Assembly (NCBI RefSeq): GCF_900107455.1 | Contig: NZ_FNQB01000007.1 | Span: 62,001 to 126,000, forward strand | From: Asanoa ishikariensis | Lineage (GTDB): Bacteria; Actinomycetota; Actinomycetes; Mycobacteriales; Micromonosporaceae | DNA length: 64,000 nt | Direction of reading: 5' to 3' | Shown: positions 34,240-42,954 of the stretch, in pieces | Position numbering within the stretch: position 1 is the stretch's first letter | How the letters are laid out: each line of letters begins with the position of its first letter | Notes under the pieces: model-generated | What the model was told of the DNA's origin: nothing | Databases searched by the model: none | Seen by the model: the letters and a program-made list of their open reading frames with translations, nothing else | Made by a program: the position numbers and the translations under genes

Positions 34240-35193
34240 CTAGTGCCGGCTGTCCGCCCGGCACGGCACCTGCTGGTGCCGGAACTCACCGGCTTCGCGC
34301 CCGTTGACGAACACCGTCAGTCGACCGGACCGGAACCGCTCCGCCACCGACTTGCCGGGCTTCACAGTCTGCGCCCGGCCGTTGCCGAACCGGACCGTGA
34401 TGTTGACGCGGCCCGTGTTGCGCACCGTCACCGTGCTCGACCGCTCGCCGCACCGCGCCGGGCTGAAGGAGAGCTGCCATGACGGCGCGGCGGGTGCCTT
34501 CCAGACGATCTCCTGGCACACCCTGCCGCCGGCGAAGCGCACGTGGTTCACGCGGGCCACCGTGCCGTCGTTGTACGTGCCCTGCCCGACCGCGAACGCG
34601 ACCACCCGGGCGTTCGGGTTCGCCGTGCGGATCTCGGTCAGGGTGCGGTTGTTCGCGTACGACCCGCCGCCCTCGGAGACCATGCCCGGGATCGTGGCGC
34701 CGGTCCAGAACTTGCCCTGGTCCACGTCCCACGTCGTCGTCTGGCCGCGGGCCGGGTTGCCGTCGATCTGGTAGTACGGCTCGTAGACGATCGCGCCGTC
34801 CTCGGAGCCGTTGTTGGTCAGGTCGAGGAACAGCCGGTACGCCGGCAGCGCGGCGGCGTTGCCCGCCGGGATCGGTGTCCCGTCGACCGTGGTCCCGTCC
34901 AGCTTGGTCAGCTCGTAGCTCAGCGCCGAGACGTCCGAGAGCTTCACCCGCGTCGGCAGGTTGTAGCGGTACTGCACCGCCGAGTCCTGCACGGGCGTCG
35001 CGACCTGGGCTCCGTTCGGCACCACCTTCACGGTGCCGCCGGCCTTGGTCGTCCAGCCCTTCGTGTTCGTGAGCGTCGACGTCGAACACCGACTCGCGGG
35101 AGTGGCGGCCGCAGCCGGCGCGGCCGACACCACCGCCAGCCCGCCCGTCACCGCCAGAGCGGCGACCACACCACCCAACGCACGCTTCAACAA
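34240..35193 (-). CDS. secreted protein of unknown function
   Basis: A 317-residue exported protein: a signal peptide to about residue 29 (APAAAATP), then a beta-rich domain (about 35-230: GWTTKAGGTVKVVPNGAQVA, FLDLTNNGSEDGAIVYEPYY, GQGTYNDGTVARVNHVRFAG). The Cys-containing C-terminal module (about 235-317) resembles an immunoglobulin-like fold: CGERSSTVTVRNTGRVNITV ... GEFRHQQVPCRADSRH. GAGGAG lies 6 nt before TTG 35193 (a TTG at 35190 is equally possible). A truncated, stop-containing copy of the C-terminal module lies at 44931-45168. Probably secreted to the cell surface or medium; no enzyme motif seen. Confidence 0.82.
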   Translation of the reverse strand: MLKRALGGVVAALAVTGGLAVVSAAPAAAATPASRCSTSTLTNTKGWTTKAGGTVKVVPNGAQVATPVQDSAVQYRYNLPTRVKLSDVSALSYELTKLDGTTVDGTPIPAGNAAALPAYRLFLDLTNNGSEDGAIVYEPYYQIDGNPARGQTTTWDVDQGKFWTGATIPGMVSEGGGSYANNRTLTEIRTANPNARVVAFAVGQGTYNDGTVARVNHVRFAGGRVCQEIVWKAPAAPSWQLSFSPARCGERSSTVTVRNTGRVNITVRFGNGRAQTVKPGKSVAERFRSGRLTVFVNGREAGEFRHQQVPCRADSRH

Positions 35194-35397
35194 GGGAAAC
35201 TCCTCGATCGATCGGCGCCGCGTCCCGACGGGAACGCGACGGGGCGGCCATCCGCCACCCCGTATGGGTCAACGACTCACCCGGCCGCGTTGAACGGACC
35301 GTCACCCGCACCGGGGTCGCCCAACCGGGGCGTACCTCACGTTCGCAAAGCCACCCAGGCGCAAGCCCGCCTAACGTCCTAAATGCCCGCTTGCGCC

Positions 35398-35403
35398 TAC
35401 CCT
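35398..35403 (+). promoter_or_regulatory. -10 element of the leaderless mrp operon
   Basis: TACCCT ends 6 nt before GTG 35410, the preferred mrpA start. No ribosome site precedes either this GTG or the in-frame ATG 35383. Confidence 0.45.
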
Positions 35404-35409
35404 GGGCGT

Positions 35410-38166
35410 GTGCTGGTGCTGGTGGGGGTCCACGCCGTGATGGCTGTGGTCGCACCTGGGCTGGTGCGGTGGCTCGGTCGGCGCGCGCTCTACGTCGTCG
35501 CGCTCGCGCCGCTCGCCGCGCTCTGCTGGGCGCTCGCGCGCACGAACGACACCGTGACCGAGTCGTACACCTGGGTCACTCAACTCGGCATCGGCCTCGA
35601 CCTGCGGATGGCCACCCTCAACTGGCTGCTGGTCGTGCTCGTCACCGGCATCGGCGCGATCGTGCTGGCCTACAGCGTCCGCTACTTCCCTGAAGACCAG
35701 ACCGGGCTCGGCCGGTACGCCGCCGTGTTCGTCGCGTTCGCCGGCGCCATGTTCGGCCTCGTGGTCGCCGACAACCTGCTCCTGCTGTACGTGTTCTGGG
35801 AGCTCACCACCGTCTTCTCCTACCTGCTCATCGCGCAGGACCCGACCCGGCGCGCGAACCGTTGGGCGGCCACCCAGGCGTTGCTGATCACCACTCTCGG
35901 CGGCCTCGCGATGCTGGCCGGTTTCGTGGTCCTGGGCGAGTCCGCCGGCACGTACCGGTGGTCGGAGATCGAGGCCAGCCCGCCGTCAGGTGGGCATCTC
36001 GCGGCCGCGGTGGTGCTGATCCTGCTCGGCGCGCTCAGCAAGTCGGCGATCTTCCCGTTCAGCTTCTGGCTGCCGTCGGCGATGGCCGCACCGACGCCGG
36101 TCAGTGCCTACCTGCACGCCGCGGCGATGGTCAAGGCCGGCGTCTTCCTCGTCGCGCTGCTCGGGCCGACGCTCGGTGCCGACCCGCCCTGGCGTCCGCT
36201 GCTGCTCGTCACCGGCGTGCTCACCATGCTCCTCGGCGGCTGGACCGCGCTGCGCCAGAACGACCTCAAACTCATGCTGGCGTACGGCACCGTCAGCCAA
36301 CTCGGCCTGCTCACCGCGGTCTTCGGCGGGAGCAACCGCAACGCGGGCCTGGCCGGCGTGGCCCTGCTGCTCGCGCACGCGCTCTTCAAGTCGACGCTGT
36401 TCCTCGTCGTCGGGATCATCGACGTCAGCACCGGCACCCGCGACCTGCGGGAGCTGAGCGGTCTCGGGCGGCGGGCACCCGTGCTGGCCGCGATCGCGAT
36501 CCTGGCCGGCGCGTCGATGGCCGGGCTGCCGCCGTTCGCGGGCTTCGTCGGCAAGGAGGCCGCGTTCGACGCGTTCCTGCACGGGTCCGACACAGCGGAC
36601 CTGTGGGTGCTGGCCGCGCTGGTGATCGGTTCGACCCTGACCGTCGCGTACACCCTGCGGTTCCTCTGGGGTGCCTTCGCCGACAAGCACGAACAAGAAG
36701 CGAGCCTGAATCCGATCGCACGAGACTGGCTGGTCTGGCCCGGGATCCTCGCGGTCGCCGGGCTCGGCGTCGGCGCCGCCGCCAAGCCGCTCGGCGGGAG
36801 CCTGGACCACTACGCCGACCTGTTTCCCGAGGTAGGCGCCACTTACCACCTCGCGGTGTGGCACGGGTTCACCGGGCCGCTCGGGCTTTCCGTCCTGGTG
36901 CTGGTGGCCGGCGGAGCGCTGTTCCACTACCGGCAACGGATACCGGGAACGCGGCTGCCGTTCGACGGTGGCGCCGTCTACCAGCGGGTGATGAACGGCC
37001 TCGACCGTGGGGCGGTCGAGCTGACCGGTGCCACCCAGCGCGGCTCGCTCCCGTTCTATCTCGGTGTCATCCTGCTGGCGCTGGTCGCCGGCCTGGGCGG
37101 GACCCTGATCGGTTCCGCGCCGTGGCCGGACGACGCCCGCGCCTGGGACACCTCGCTGCAGGTCGTGGTCGCGGTCGGGATCGTCGTCGCGGCGGTCGCC
37201 GCGGTGCGGGCGTTGCGCCGGCTGACCGCGATGGTGCTGGTGGGCATCTCCGGGTACGGCGTCGCCGTGCTGTTCATCCTGCACGGCGCCCCCGACCTGG
37301 CGCTGACCCAGTTCCTGGTCGAGACCGCGACGATCGTGATGGTCGTGCTGGTGCTGCGCCGGCTGCCGGCCAAGTTCTCGGAGCGGCTGATCCGCACCAG
37401 CCGGGTCGGCCGGATCGCGCTCGGCATCGCGGTCGGCGTGGTCGCGGCGGGCATGACGTTCGTGGCCGTCGGCGCGCGCGAGGCGACCCCGGTCTCCACC
37501 ATCTTCCCGGAGTTGGCGGGCTCGTTCGGCGGCGGCGGCAACGTGGTCAACGTGATCCTGGTCGACATCCGCGCCTGGGACACGATGGGCGAGGTCTCGG
37601 TGCTGGTCGTCGCGGCCACCGGCGTCGCCAGTCTGATCTTCCGCCGCACGGAGGCGCTGGCCCGCCGGCGGGGCGTGCCCGGGCCGGCCGTAGGACCGCC
37701 GGGCTGGCTGGGCGCCGGCCCGAGTGGACAGTCGATCATCCTGCAGGTCGTCACCCGCCTGGTGTTTCACCCCATCGTGCTGTTCTCGGTCTTCCTGCTG
37801 TTCTCGGGGCACAACGCTCCCGGCGGCGGGTTCGCCGGGGGACTGGTGGCCGGGCTGGCGCTGACGGTCCGCTACCTCGCCGGCGGGCAGGCCGAGCTGA
37901 CCGCCGCCGCTCCGATCGACGCCGGCATCGTCCTCGGCGCCGGGCTGCTCGTCGCGGTCGGCACCGGCGTGCTGGCCCTGCTGGCCGGCGGCCAGGTGTT
38001 GCAGACGGCGATCGTCGACCGGCACCTGCCCGTGCTCGGCGACGTGCACCTGGTCACCTCGATCTTCTTCGACATCGGCGTGTACCTGGTCGTGGTCGGC
38101 CTGATGCTCGACATCCTGCGCAGCCTCGGCGCGGAGATCGACCGGCAGGAGGTGGCCGCGGGATGA
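35410..38166 (+). CDS. mrpA: Na+/H+ antiporter subunit A (fused A+B type)
   Basis: About 918 residues. The NuoL-like part (about 1-500) has the Complex-I antiporter loop with SKSAIFPFSFWLPSAMAAPTPVSAYLHAAAMVKAG. The C-terminal part carries the MnhB-like domain (VTRLVFHPIVLFSVFLLFSGHNAPGGGFAGGL), so subunit B is fused, as in actinobacteria. It forms the main channel of the Mrp monovalent-cation/proton antiporter. I favour GTG 35410 (VLVLVGVHAVMAVVAPGLVRW), where family homology begins and TACCCT lies 6 nt upstream; an in-frame ATG at 35383 would add nine residues. Head of seven overlapping functions. Confidence 0.93.
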   Translation: MLVLVGVHAVMAVVAPGLVRWLGRRALYVVALAPLAALCWALARTNDTVTESYTWVTQLGIGLDLRMATLNWLLVVLVTGIGAIVLAYSVRYFPEDQTGLGRYAAVFVAFAGAMFGLVVADNLLLLYVFWELTTVFSYLLIAQDPTRRANRWAATQALLITTLGGLAMLAGFVVLGESAGTYRWSEIEASPPSGGHLAAAVVLILLGALSKSAIFPFSFWLPSAMAAPTPVSAYLHAAAMVKAGVFLVALLGPTLGADPPWRPLLLVTGVLTMLLGGWTALRQNDLKLMLAYGTVSQLGLLTAVFGGSNRNAGLAGVALLLAHALFKSTLFLVVGIIDVSTGTRDLRELSGLGRRAPVLAAIAILAGASMAGLPPFAGFVGKEAAFDAFLHGSDTADLWVLAALVIGSTLTVAYTLRFLWGAFADKHEQEASLNPIARDWLVWPGILAVAGLGVGAAAKPLGGSLDHYADLFPEVGATYHLAVWHGFTGPLGLSVLVLVAGGALFHYRQRIPGTRLPFDGGAVYQRVMNGLDRGAVELTGATQRGSLPFYLGVILLALVAGLGGTLIGSAPWPDDARAWDTSLQVVVAVGIVVAAVAAVRALRRLTAMVLVGISGYGVAVLFILHGAPDLALTQFLVETATIVMVVLVLRRLPAKFSERLIRTSRVGRIALGIAVGVVAAGMTFVAVGAREATPVSTIFPELAGSFGGGGNVVNVILVDIRAWDTMGEVSVLVVAATGVASLIFRRTEALARRRGVPGPAVGPPGWLGAGPSGQSIILQVVTRLVFHPIVLFSVFLLFSGHNAPGGGFAGGLVAGLALTVRYLAGGQAELTAAAPIDAGIVLGAGLLVAVGTGVLALLAGGQVLQTAIVDRHLPVLGDVHLVTSIFFDIGVYLVVVGLMLDILRSLGAEIDRQEVAAG

Positions 38167-38570
38167 GCCCGAACCTCACGTACGTCGCCGTGGTCGGTGT
38201 CCTCTTCGCCGCCGGGGTGATCCTGCTCCTGGAGCGCAGCCTGACCCGGGTGCTGATGGGCGTGGTGCTGCTGGCCAACGGCGTCAACGTGCTGATCCTG
38301 GCCGGCGGCCGGTACGGCGGCCCACCGATCGTCGGCACCACCCCGGACGACGAGATGAGCGACCCGCTGCCGCAGGCGATGATCCTGACCGCGATCGTGA
38401 TCACGCTGGGGCTGACGGCGTTCCTGCTCGCGCTGGCCTACCGGTCCTGGCGGCTGGTCGGGCACGACGAGGTGCAGGACGACATCGAGGACCGCCGGAT
38501 CGTCGAGCTCGCCGAGCGGGACGCGGGACCCGAGGTCGAGGACGTCGACGACGAGGCCGAGGCGCCGTGA
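38163..38570 (+). CDS. mrpC: Na+/H+ antiporter subunit C
   Basis: A 135-residue NuoK-like protein with three membrane segments (GVLFAAGVILLLERSLTRVLMG, ANGVNVLILAGG and MILTAIVITLGLTAFLLALAYR) and an acidic C-terminal tail. ATGA overlap with mrpA and GTGA overlap with mrpD. A core subunit of the Mrp complex. Confidence 0.92.
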   Translation: MSPNLTYVAVVGVLFAAGVILLLERSLTRVLMGVVLLANGVNVLILAGGRYGGPPIVGTTPDDEMSDPLPQAMILTAIVITLGLTAFLLALAYRSWRLVGHDEVQDDIEDRRIVELAERDAGPEVEDVDDEAEAP

Positions 38571-40081
38571 CCGCCCTGGTGCCGCTGCCGGTGGTGATCC
38601 CGCTGTTGGGCGCGGCGGTGACGTTGATGCTGACCCGGTTCCCGCAGGCGCAGCGGCTGGTCAGCCTGGCCGCGCTCACCGGGGTGCTCGGCGTGTCCGC
38701 CGCGCTGCTGGTCGTGGTCTGCGATGACGGCCCGCAGGTGGTCGCCGTCGGGGCCTGGCCGGTGCCGATCGGCATCGTGCTCGTGGCCGACCAGTTCTCC
38801 GCGTTGATGCTGGTCGTCTCCGCGGCCGTCACGCTCTGCGTGCTCGTCTATTCGATCGGCCAGGGCATGGCGGACGGCGGCGAGGACACCCCGCTGTCGA
38901 TCTACCACCCCAGCTACCTGGTGCTCACCGCCGGCGTCACCACCGCCTTCCTCTCCGGTGATCTGTTCAACCTGTACGTGGGCTTCGAGATCCTGCTGGT
39001 CGCCAGCTACGTGCTGATCACGGTGGGCGGCACCGAGGACCGGATCCGAGCCGGCACGACGTACGTGGTGGTCAGTCTGCTCTCGTCGTTGTTGTTCCTG
39101 ACCGCGATCGGGCTGATCTACGCCGCGGCCGGCACCCTGAACATGGCCCAGTTGGCCGGCCGCCTGGACGCCCTGCCGGACGGCGTGCGGCTGATGCTGA
39201 ACTGCGTCCTGCTGCTCGCGTTCGGCATCAAGGCAGCGGTGTTCCCGCTCTCGGCGTGGCTGCCGGACAGCTATCCCACCGCGCTCGCGCCGGTCACCGC
39301 GGTGTTCGCGGGCCTGCTGACCAAGGTCGGCCTGTACGCCATCATCCGCGTGGAGACGCTGCTGTTCCCTGGTGGACCGACCCGCGACCTGCTGCTGGTG
39401 CTCGCCATGCTGACGATGCTGGTCGGGATCCTCGGCGCCATACCGCAGACCGACGTGAAGCGGCTGCTGTCCTTCACCCTGGTCAGCCACATCGGCTACA
39501 TGCTGTTCGGGATCGGGCTGTCCAACGAGTTGGGTGTGTCCTCCGCGATCTTCTACGTGGTGCACCACATCACGATCCAGACGACGTTGTTCCTCGTCGT
39601 CGGGCTGATGGAGCGGTACGGCGGCACCACCGCCCTCGACCGGCTCGGCGGCCTGGCGGCCCTTTCCCCGCTGCTCGCCGTGCTGTTCTTCGTGCCGGCG
39701 ATGAACCTGGCGGGCATTCCGCCGTTCTCCGGATTCCTCGGCAAGCTTGGCCTGATCGAGGCGGGCGCCGCGGCGGGCGGTGGACTGCGCTGGGCGCTGG
39801 TGGCCGCCGCACTCGCGACCAGCCTGCTGACGCTGTACGCGGTGGCCCGGGTCTGGAACCTGGCCTTCTGGCGCCGCCCGGTGCGGACTGCGGCGTCCGG
39901 GCCGATCGAGGGCGCGGCGTTGCCCCGCCTGATGGTCGGCGCGACCGTCGCCCTGCTCGTGCTCGGGGTCGCCCTGACCGGCATCGCCGGGCCGCTGTTC
40001 GATCTGACCGGTGACGCCGCCGCCGACCTGCTGGAGCGCGCGCCCTACGTCGACGCGGTCCGCGGCGAGGGAGTGCGATGA
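38567..40081 (+). CDS. mrpD: Na+/H+ antiporter subunit D
   Basis: A 504-residue NuoM/N-like subunit. The family loop GIKAAVFPLSAWLPDSYPTALAPVTAVFAGLLTKVG and the Glu in NLYVGFEILLVASY are visible. About 14 membrane segments. It forms a second antiporter-like channel with mrpA. GTG start overlaps the mrpC stop, and its end overlaps mrpE (ATGA). Confidence 0.93.
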   Translation: MTALVPLPVVIPLLGAAVTLMLTRFPQAQRLVSLAALTGVLGVSAALLVVVCDDGPQVVAVGAWPVPIGIVLVADQFSALMLVVSAAVTLCVLVYSIGQGMADGGEDTPLSIYHPSYLVLTAGVTTAFLSGDLFNLYVGFEILLVASYVLITVGGTEDRIRAGTTYVVVSLLSSLLFLTAIGLIYAAAGTLNMAQLAGRLDALPDGVRLMLNCVLLLAFGIKAAVFPLSAWLPDSYPTALAPVTAVFAGLLTKVGLYAIIRVETLLFPGGPTRDLLLVLAMLTMLVGILGAIPQTDVKRLLSFTLVSHIGYMLFGIGLSNELGVSSAIFYVVHHITIQTTLFLVVGLMERYGGTTALDRLGGLAALSPLLAVLFFVPAMNLAGIPPFSGFLGKLGLIEAGAAAGGGLRWALVAAALATSLLTLYAVARVWNLAFWRRPVRTAASGPIEGAALPRLMVGATVALLVLGVALTGIAGPLFDLTGDAAADLLERAPYVDAVRGEGVR

Positions 40082-40617
40082 CCCGCCGCGACAACACCAT
40101 CTTCGCGCTGCTCGGGCTCACCCTCGTCTGGATCCTGCTGTGGGGCACATTCTCCTGGGCGAACCTGCTCGGCGGCCTGGGCGTCGCCGCGGTCGTGCTG
40201 ATCGCCTTCCCGCTGCCGCCGGTGGTGTTCGGCGGGCGGCTCCGCCCGGTCGCGCTGGCCCGGTTCGTCGGCTGGTTCGCCTACGACCTGGTCCTGGCCA
40301 GCGTCCAGGTCGCCGCGCTGGCCTGCCGCCCCGGAGCCCCACCCCACAGCGCGATCATCGGTGTACGCCTGCGCGTCAACACCGACCTCAACCTGACGCT
40401 GACCGCCGAGGCGCTCTCGCTCGTACCCGGAAGCCTGATCCTCGAGGTGGACCGTTCTCTTGGTGTGTTGTACGTGCATGTGCTGGACGTGAGCGACCGC
40501 GCCCAGGCCGAACGCTTCCGGCGCGACGTGCTGGCCCTGGAACGGCGGATCGTCGAAGCGGTCGGCTCGCCGTCCGAGTTTCTGCTTGTCAACCAATCCG
40601 AGAGTGCAGGCCCATGA
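40078..40617 (+). CDS. mrpE: Na+/H+ antiporter subunit E
   Basis: A 179-residue MnhE protein: two membrane segments at the N-terminus, then the conserved cytoplasmic module (VRLRVNTDLNLTLTAEALSLVPGSLILEVD) and a coiled C-terminus. ATGA overlaps on both sides keep it in the Mrp operon. Confidence 0.92.
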   Translation: MTRRDNTIFALLGLTLVWILLWGTFSWANLLGGLGVAAVVLIAFPLPPVVFGGRLRPVALARFVGWFAYDLVLASVQVAALACRPGAPPHSAIIGVRLRVNTDLNLTLTAEALSLVPGSLILEVDRSLGVLYVHVLDVSDRAQAERFRRDVLALERRIVEAVGSPSEFLLVNQSESAGP

Positions 40618-40871
40618 CCGCTGTCGCCATCACCGTGACCGTCATCCTCGCGGCCGCCGCGCTGCTGGCCCTGATCCGGGCGCTGCGTGGACCGTCCATC
40701 CTGGACAGGGTCGTCGCCACCGACGTGCTGCTCGCCATCATCGTGGCCGCGATCGCCACGGAGGCGGCCTACACCCTGGACGCAACGGCGCTGCCGGTCC
40801 TCGTGGTGTTGTCCACCCTCGGTTTCACCAGCTCGGTCAGCGTGGCCCGCTTCGTCCGGACCGACCGGTGA
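40614..40871 (+). CDS. mrpF: Na+/H+ antiporter subunit F
   Basis: An 85-residue membrane protein with three hydrophobic segments and the MnhF core RALRGPSILDRVVATDVLLA. Overlaps mrpE by ATGA and mrpG by GTGA. Confidence 0.92.
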   Translation: MTAVAITVTVILAAAALLALIRALRGPSILDRVVATDVLLAIIVAAIATEAAYTLDATALPVLVVLSTLGFTSSVSVARFVRTDR

Positions 40872-41203
40872 GGGCCCTGGACGTCGCGGCCTCGGTGTGC
40901 CTGATCGCCGGGGCGGCGTTCAGCCTGGCGGCGGGGGTCGCGCTGATCAGGTTCCCGGACATCCTGTCCCGCATGCACGCGGCGACCAAGCCCCAGGTCC
41001 TCGGCCTGCTGCTGGTGCTGCTCGGCTGCGGGCTTCGGTTCCGCAACACGGTCGACATCACGACCCTGGTGCTGATCGGGGTGTTCGCGCTCACCACCGC
41101 GCCCGTGGCCGCGCACATGATCGGGCGGGTCGCGTACCGGTCGGGCGAACACCGCGCGGACCTGCTGGTGATCGACGAGCTAGCGGACCACCAACGTCGG
41201 TGA
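40868..41203 (+). CDS. mrpG: Na+/H+ antiporter subunit G
   Basis: A 111-residue MnhG protein: LIAGAAFSLAAGVALIRFPDILSRMHAATKPQVLGLLL is the diagnostic segment. It has three membrane helices and is the last Mrp subunit, completing A(B)CDEFG in the usual order. No clear terminator follows before the glutaredoxin gene 43 bp on. Confidence 0.92.
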   Translation: MRALDVAASVCLIAGAAFSLAAGVALIRFPDILSRMHAATKPQVLGLLLVLLGCGLRFRNTVDITTLVLIGVFALTTAPVAAHMIGRVAYRSGEHRADLLVIDELADHQRR

Positions 41204-41234
41204 GACCTCCTGGTCCGGCTGCCGGCGACGCGCG

Positions 41235-41240
41235 TACCGT
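41235..41240 (+). promoter_or_regulatory. -10 element of the leaderless glutaredoxin gene
   Basis: TACCGT ends 6 nt before ATG 41247 and no ribosome site is present, so the gene probably has its own promoter after mrpG. Confidence 0.5.
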
Positions 41241-41246
41241 GATCTC

Positions 41247-41681
41247 ATGCTGCGGAGTTGGCGGTGGGCCGGGTTCGCCCTGGCTGTCGGCGTGTTCGCG
41301 GCGGGCACGTCGTTCGCCGCGGGTGGCTGGTCCGCGCTCGTGGTCGCCGAGATCGTCCTGTTCGTCGCGCTGGCCTTCCTGTGGTCGCCGTTGGCCTTTC
41401 CCCGCTCGATCGGTGCGGCGGACGCGCAGCAGCGCAGCGGCGTCGATGGCCGACCGGTGATCTATTGGCGGCCCGGATGCCCCTACTGCCAACGGTTGCG
41501 GCTCCGGCTGGGCCGCCACGGGCGCCGCGCGCACTGGGTCAACATCTGGACCGACCCGGCCGGCGCGGCGGCGGTCCGGGCGATCGCCGGCGGCAACGAG
41601 ACGGTCCCGACCGTCGTGGTCGACGGCGAGTCACGGGTCAACCCCGACCCGGCCTGGCTGCTCGGGCGGCTCCGCGCGTAG
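41247..41681 (+). CDS. membrane-anchored glutaredoxin/mycoredoxin-like protein
   Basis: A 144-residue protein. Two membrane segments (WAGFALAVGVFAAGTSFAAGG and ALVVAEIVLFVALAFLWSP) are followed by a glutaredoxin domain with active site CPYC (VIYWRPGCPYCQRLRLRLG, about residue 79) and the cis-Pro region NETVPTVVVDGE. Mycoredoxin-like proteins reduce mycothiol mixed disulfides; the membrane anchor would place this one at the inner face. It lies 43 bp after mrpG with its own -10 box. Confidence 0.87.
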   Translation: MLRSWRWAGFALAVGVFAAGTSFAAGGWSALVVAEIVLFVALAFLWSPLAFPRSIGAADAQQRSGVDGRPVIYWRPGCPYCQRLRLRLGRHGRRAHWVNIWTDPAGAAAVRAIAGGNETVPTVVVDGESRVNPDPAWLLGRLRA

Positions 41682-41682
41682 G

Positions 41683-41711
41683 TTGACACCGCTATAGCTA
41701 CCCGCTATCTA
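41683..41711 (+). promoter_or_regulatory. promoter with PadR-type operator
   Basis: TTGACA (41683-41688), 17-bp spacer, TATCTA (41706-41711), then 7 bp to GTG 41719. Within it ATAGC (41694-41698) and GCTAT (41704-41708) form an inverted repeat that overlaps the -10 box, a good position for autorepression by the PadR protein. Confidence 0.75.
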
Positions 41712-41718
41712 TTACGGC

Positions 41719-42249
41719 GTGCAAGACGTCGTGTTGGCCATGCTGGCCAAGGAGCCGGCCTACGGCTATGACCTGCGTGCCCGGATGCGCGAGGCGCTCG
41801 GCCCGCTGGGCGACGCGATGAACGCCGGTCAGATCTATGTCGCGTTGGCCCGGCTGGCCAAGGCCGGGCTGGTGACCTCGGAGCACGACGAGGGCCTGCC
41901 GGACCGGCCTGACCGCCGGGTCTACGCCCTGACCCCGGCCGGACAGCAGCGGGTCGCGGGCTGGCTGACCGAGGTGAGCTGGCCGAAGCCGGACCTCGCC
42001 GAGTTCCACCTCAAGCTGGTGGCCGCCGCGGCCGGCCGGCTGGCCGATCCCGTCTCGCTGGTCGACGCGCAACGGCGCGAGGTCCTGCGCCGGGTGCGTG
42101 ACGCCCAGCGCGCGGCGCTGGACCGGTCGGTGGATCCGGTCGCCGGTCTGCTGCTGGAGGGCGTCGTGCTGCGGCTGCGGGCCGACCTGGAATGGCTGGA
42201 GGCCTGCGAGCGCACGTGGGCGTCGCGCGCTGGGCACGCCGAGTCGTGA
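41719..42249 (+). CDS. PadR-family transcriptional regulator
   Basis: A 176-residue regulator. The PadR winged helix is clear (VVLAMLAKEPAYGYDLRARM, NAGQIYVALARLAKAGLVTSE, RRVYALTPAGQQRVAGWL), followed by a helical dimerisation region. Near-consensus promoter upstream with the start codon at the predicted transcript start. Its stop overlaps the ATPase start (TGATG), so it should regulate this ABC unit and itself. Confidence 0.92.
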   Translation: MQDVVLAMLAKEPAYGYDLRARMREALGPLGDAMNAGQIYVALARLAKAGLVTSEHDEGLPDRPDRRVYALTPAGQQRVAGWLTEVSWPKPDLAEFHLKLVAAAAGRLADPVSLVDAQRREVLRRVRDAQRAALDRSVDPVAGLLLEGVVLRLRADLEWLEACERTWASRAGHAES

Positions 42250-42953
42250 TGGCGCTGCGAGCCCATGGGCTGACCAAGAGGTACGGCTCGCACAACACGC
42301 TGGTACGCGCCGTCGACGAGGTCGACCTGGAGGCGCCCACCGGGCAGACGTTGGCGATCATGGGCGCGAGCGGCTGTGGCAAGTCCACCCTGCTGCACCT
42401 GCTCGGCGGGCTGCAACGCCCGACCGACGGCCAGGTGTGGCTGGGCGAGAACCGGGTCGACACGATGAGCGAACGGGCGCTGGCCCGGCTGCGGCGCGAC
42501 GACGTCGGGTTCGTCTTCCAGTCGTTCCACCTCATGGATGAGCTCACCGCGGTGGAGAACATCGAGCTCGCCGCGCTGCTGGCAGGCCGGTCGCCGGGGC
42601 GAGCCCGCAAGCGGGCGTTGTACCTGCTGGACCGGGTCGGGCTGGCCGACCGCGCCATGCACCTGCCCTCGGCGCTGTCCGGCGGGCAACGGCAGCGGGT
42701 CGCGATCGCCCGCGCGTTGAGCAACGAGCCGCTGGTCGTGCTGGCCGACGAACCCACCGGCAACCTGGACACCGCCGCCACGCTGGAGGTACTGCGGCTG
42801 TTCGACGAGTTGCACGCCGCGGGGCAGACGCTCGTGGTGGTCACCCACGACGCCCGCATCGCCGCGGTCGCCGACCGGGTGATCGCGATGCGCGACGGCG
42901 CCTTCGCCGACGACAACCGGCTCGTTGGCACCGTCTACGACGGTCGCCGCTGA
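42249..42953 (+). CDS. ABC ATPase, LolD/MacB type
   Basis: A 234-residue ATPase with Walker A GASGCGKST, signature LSGGQRQR, Walker B VVLADEPTGNLD and switch His in VVTHDARIA. The LolD/MacB group works with FtsX-like permeases in mechanotransmission or lipid/peptide export. It overlaps the PadR gene, and the permease starts 1 bp after its stop. With that permease frameshifted, the ATPase may lack a partner. Confidence 0.92.
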   Translation: MALRAHGLTKRYGSHNTLVRAVDEVDLEAPTGQTLAIMGASGCGKSTLLHLLGGLQRPTDGQVWLGENRVDTMSERALARLRRDDVGFVFQSFHLMDELTAVENIELAALLAGRSPGRARKRALYLLDRVGLADRAMHLPSALSGGQRQRVAIARALSNEPLVVLADEPTGNLDTAATLEVLRLFDELHAAGQTLVVVTHDARIAAVADRVIAMRDGAFADDNRLVGTVYDGRR

Positions 42954-42954
42954 C

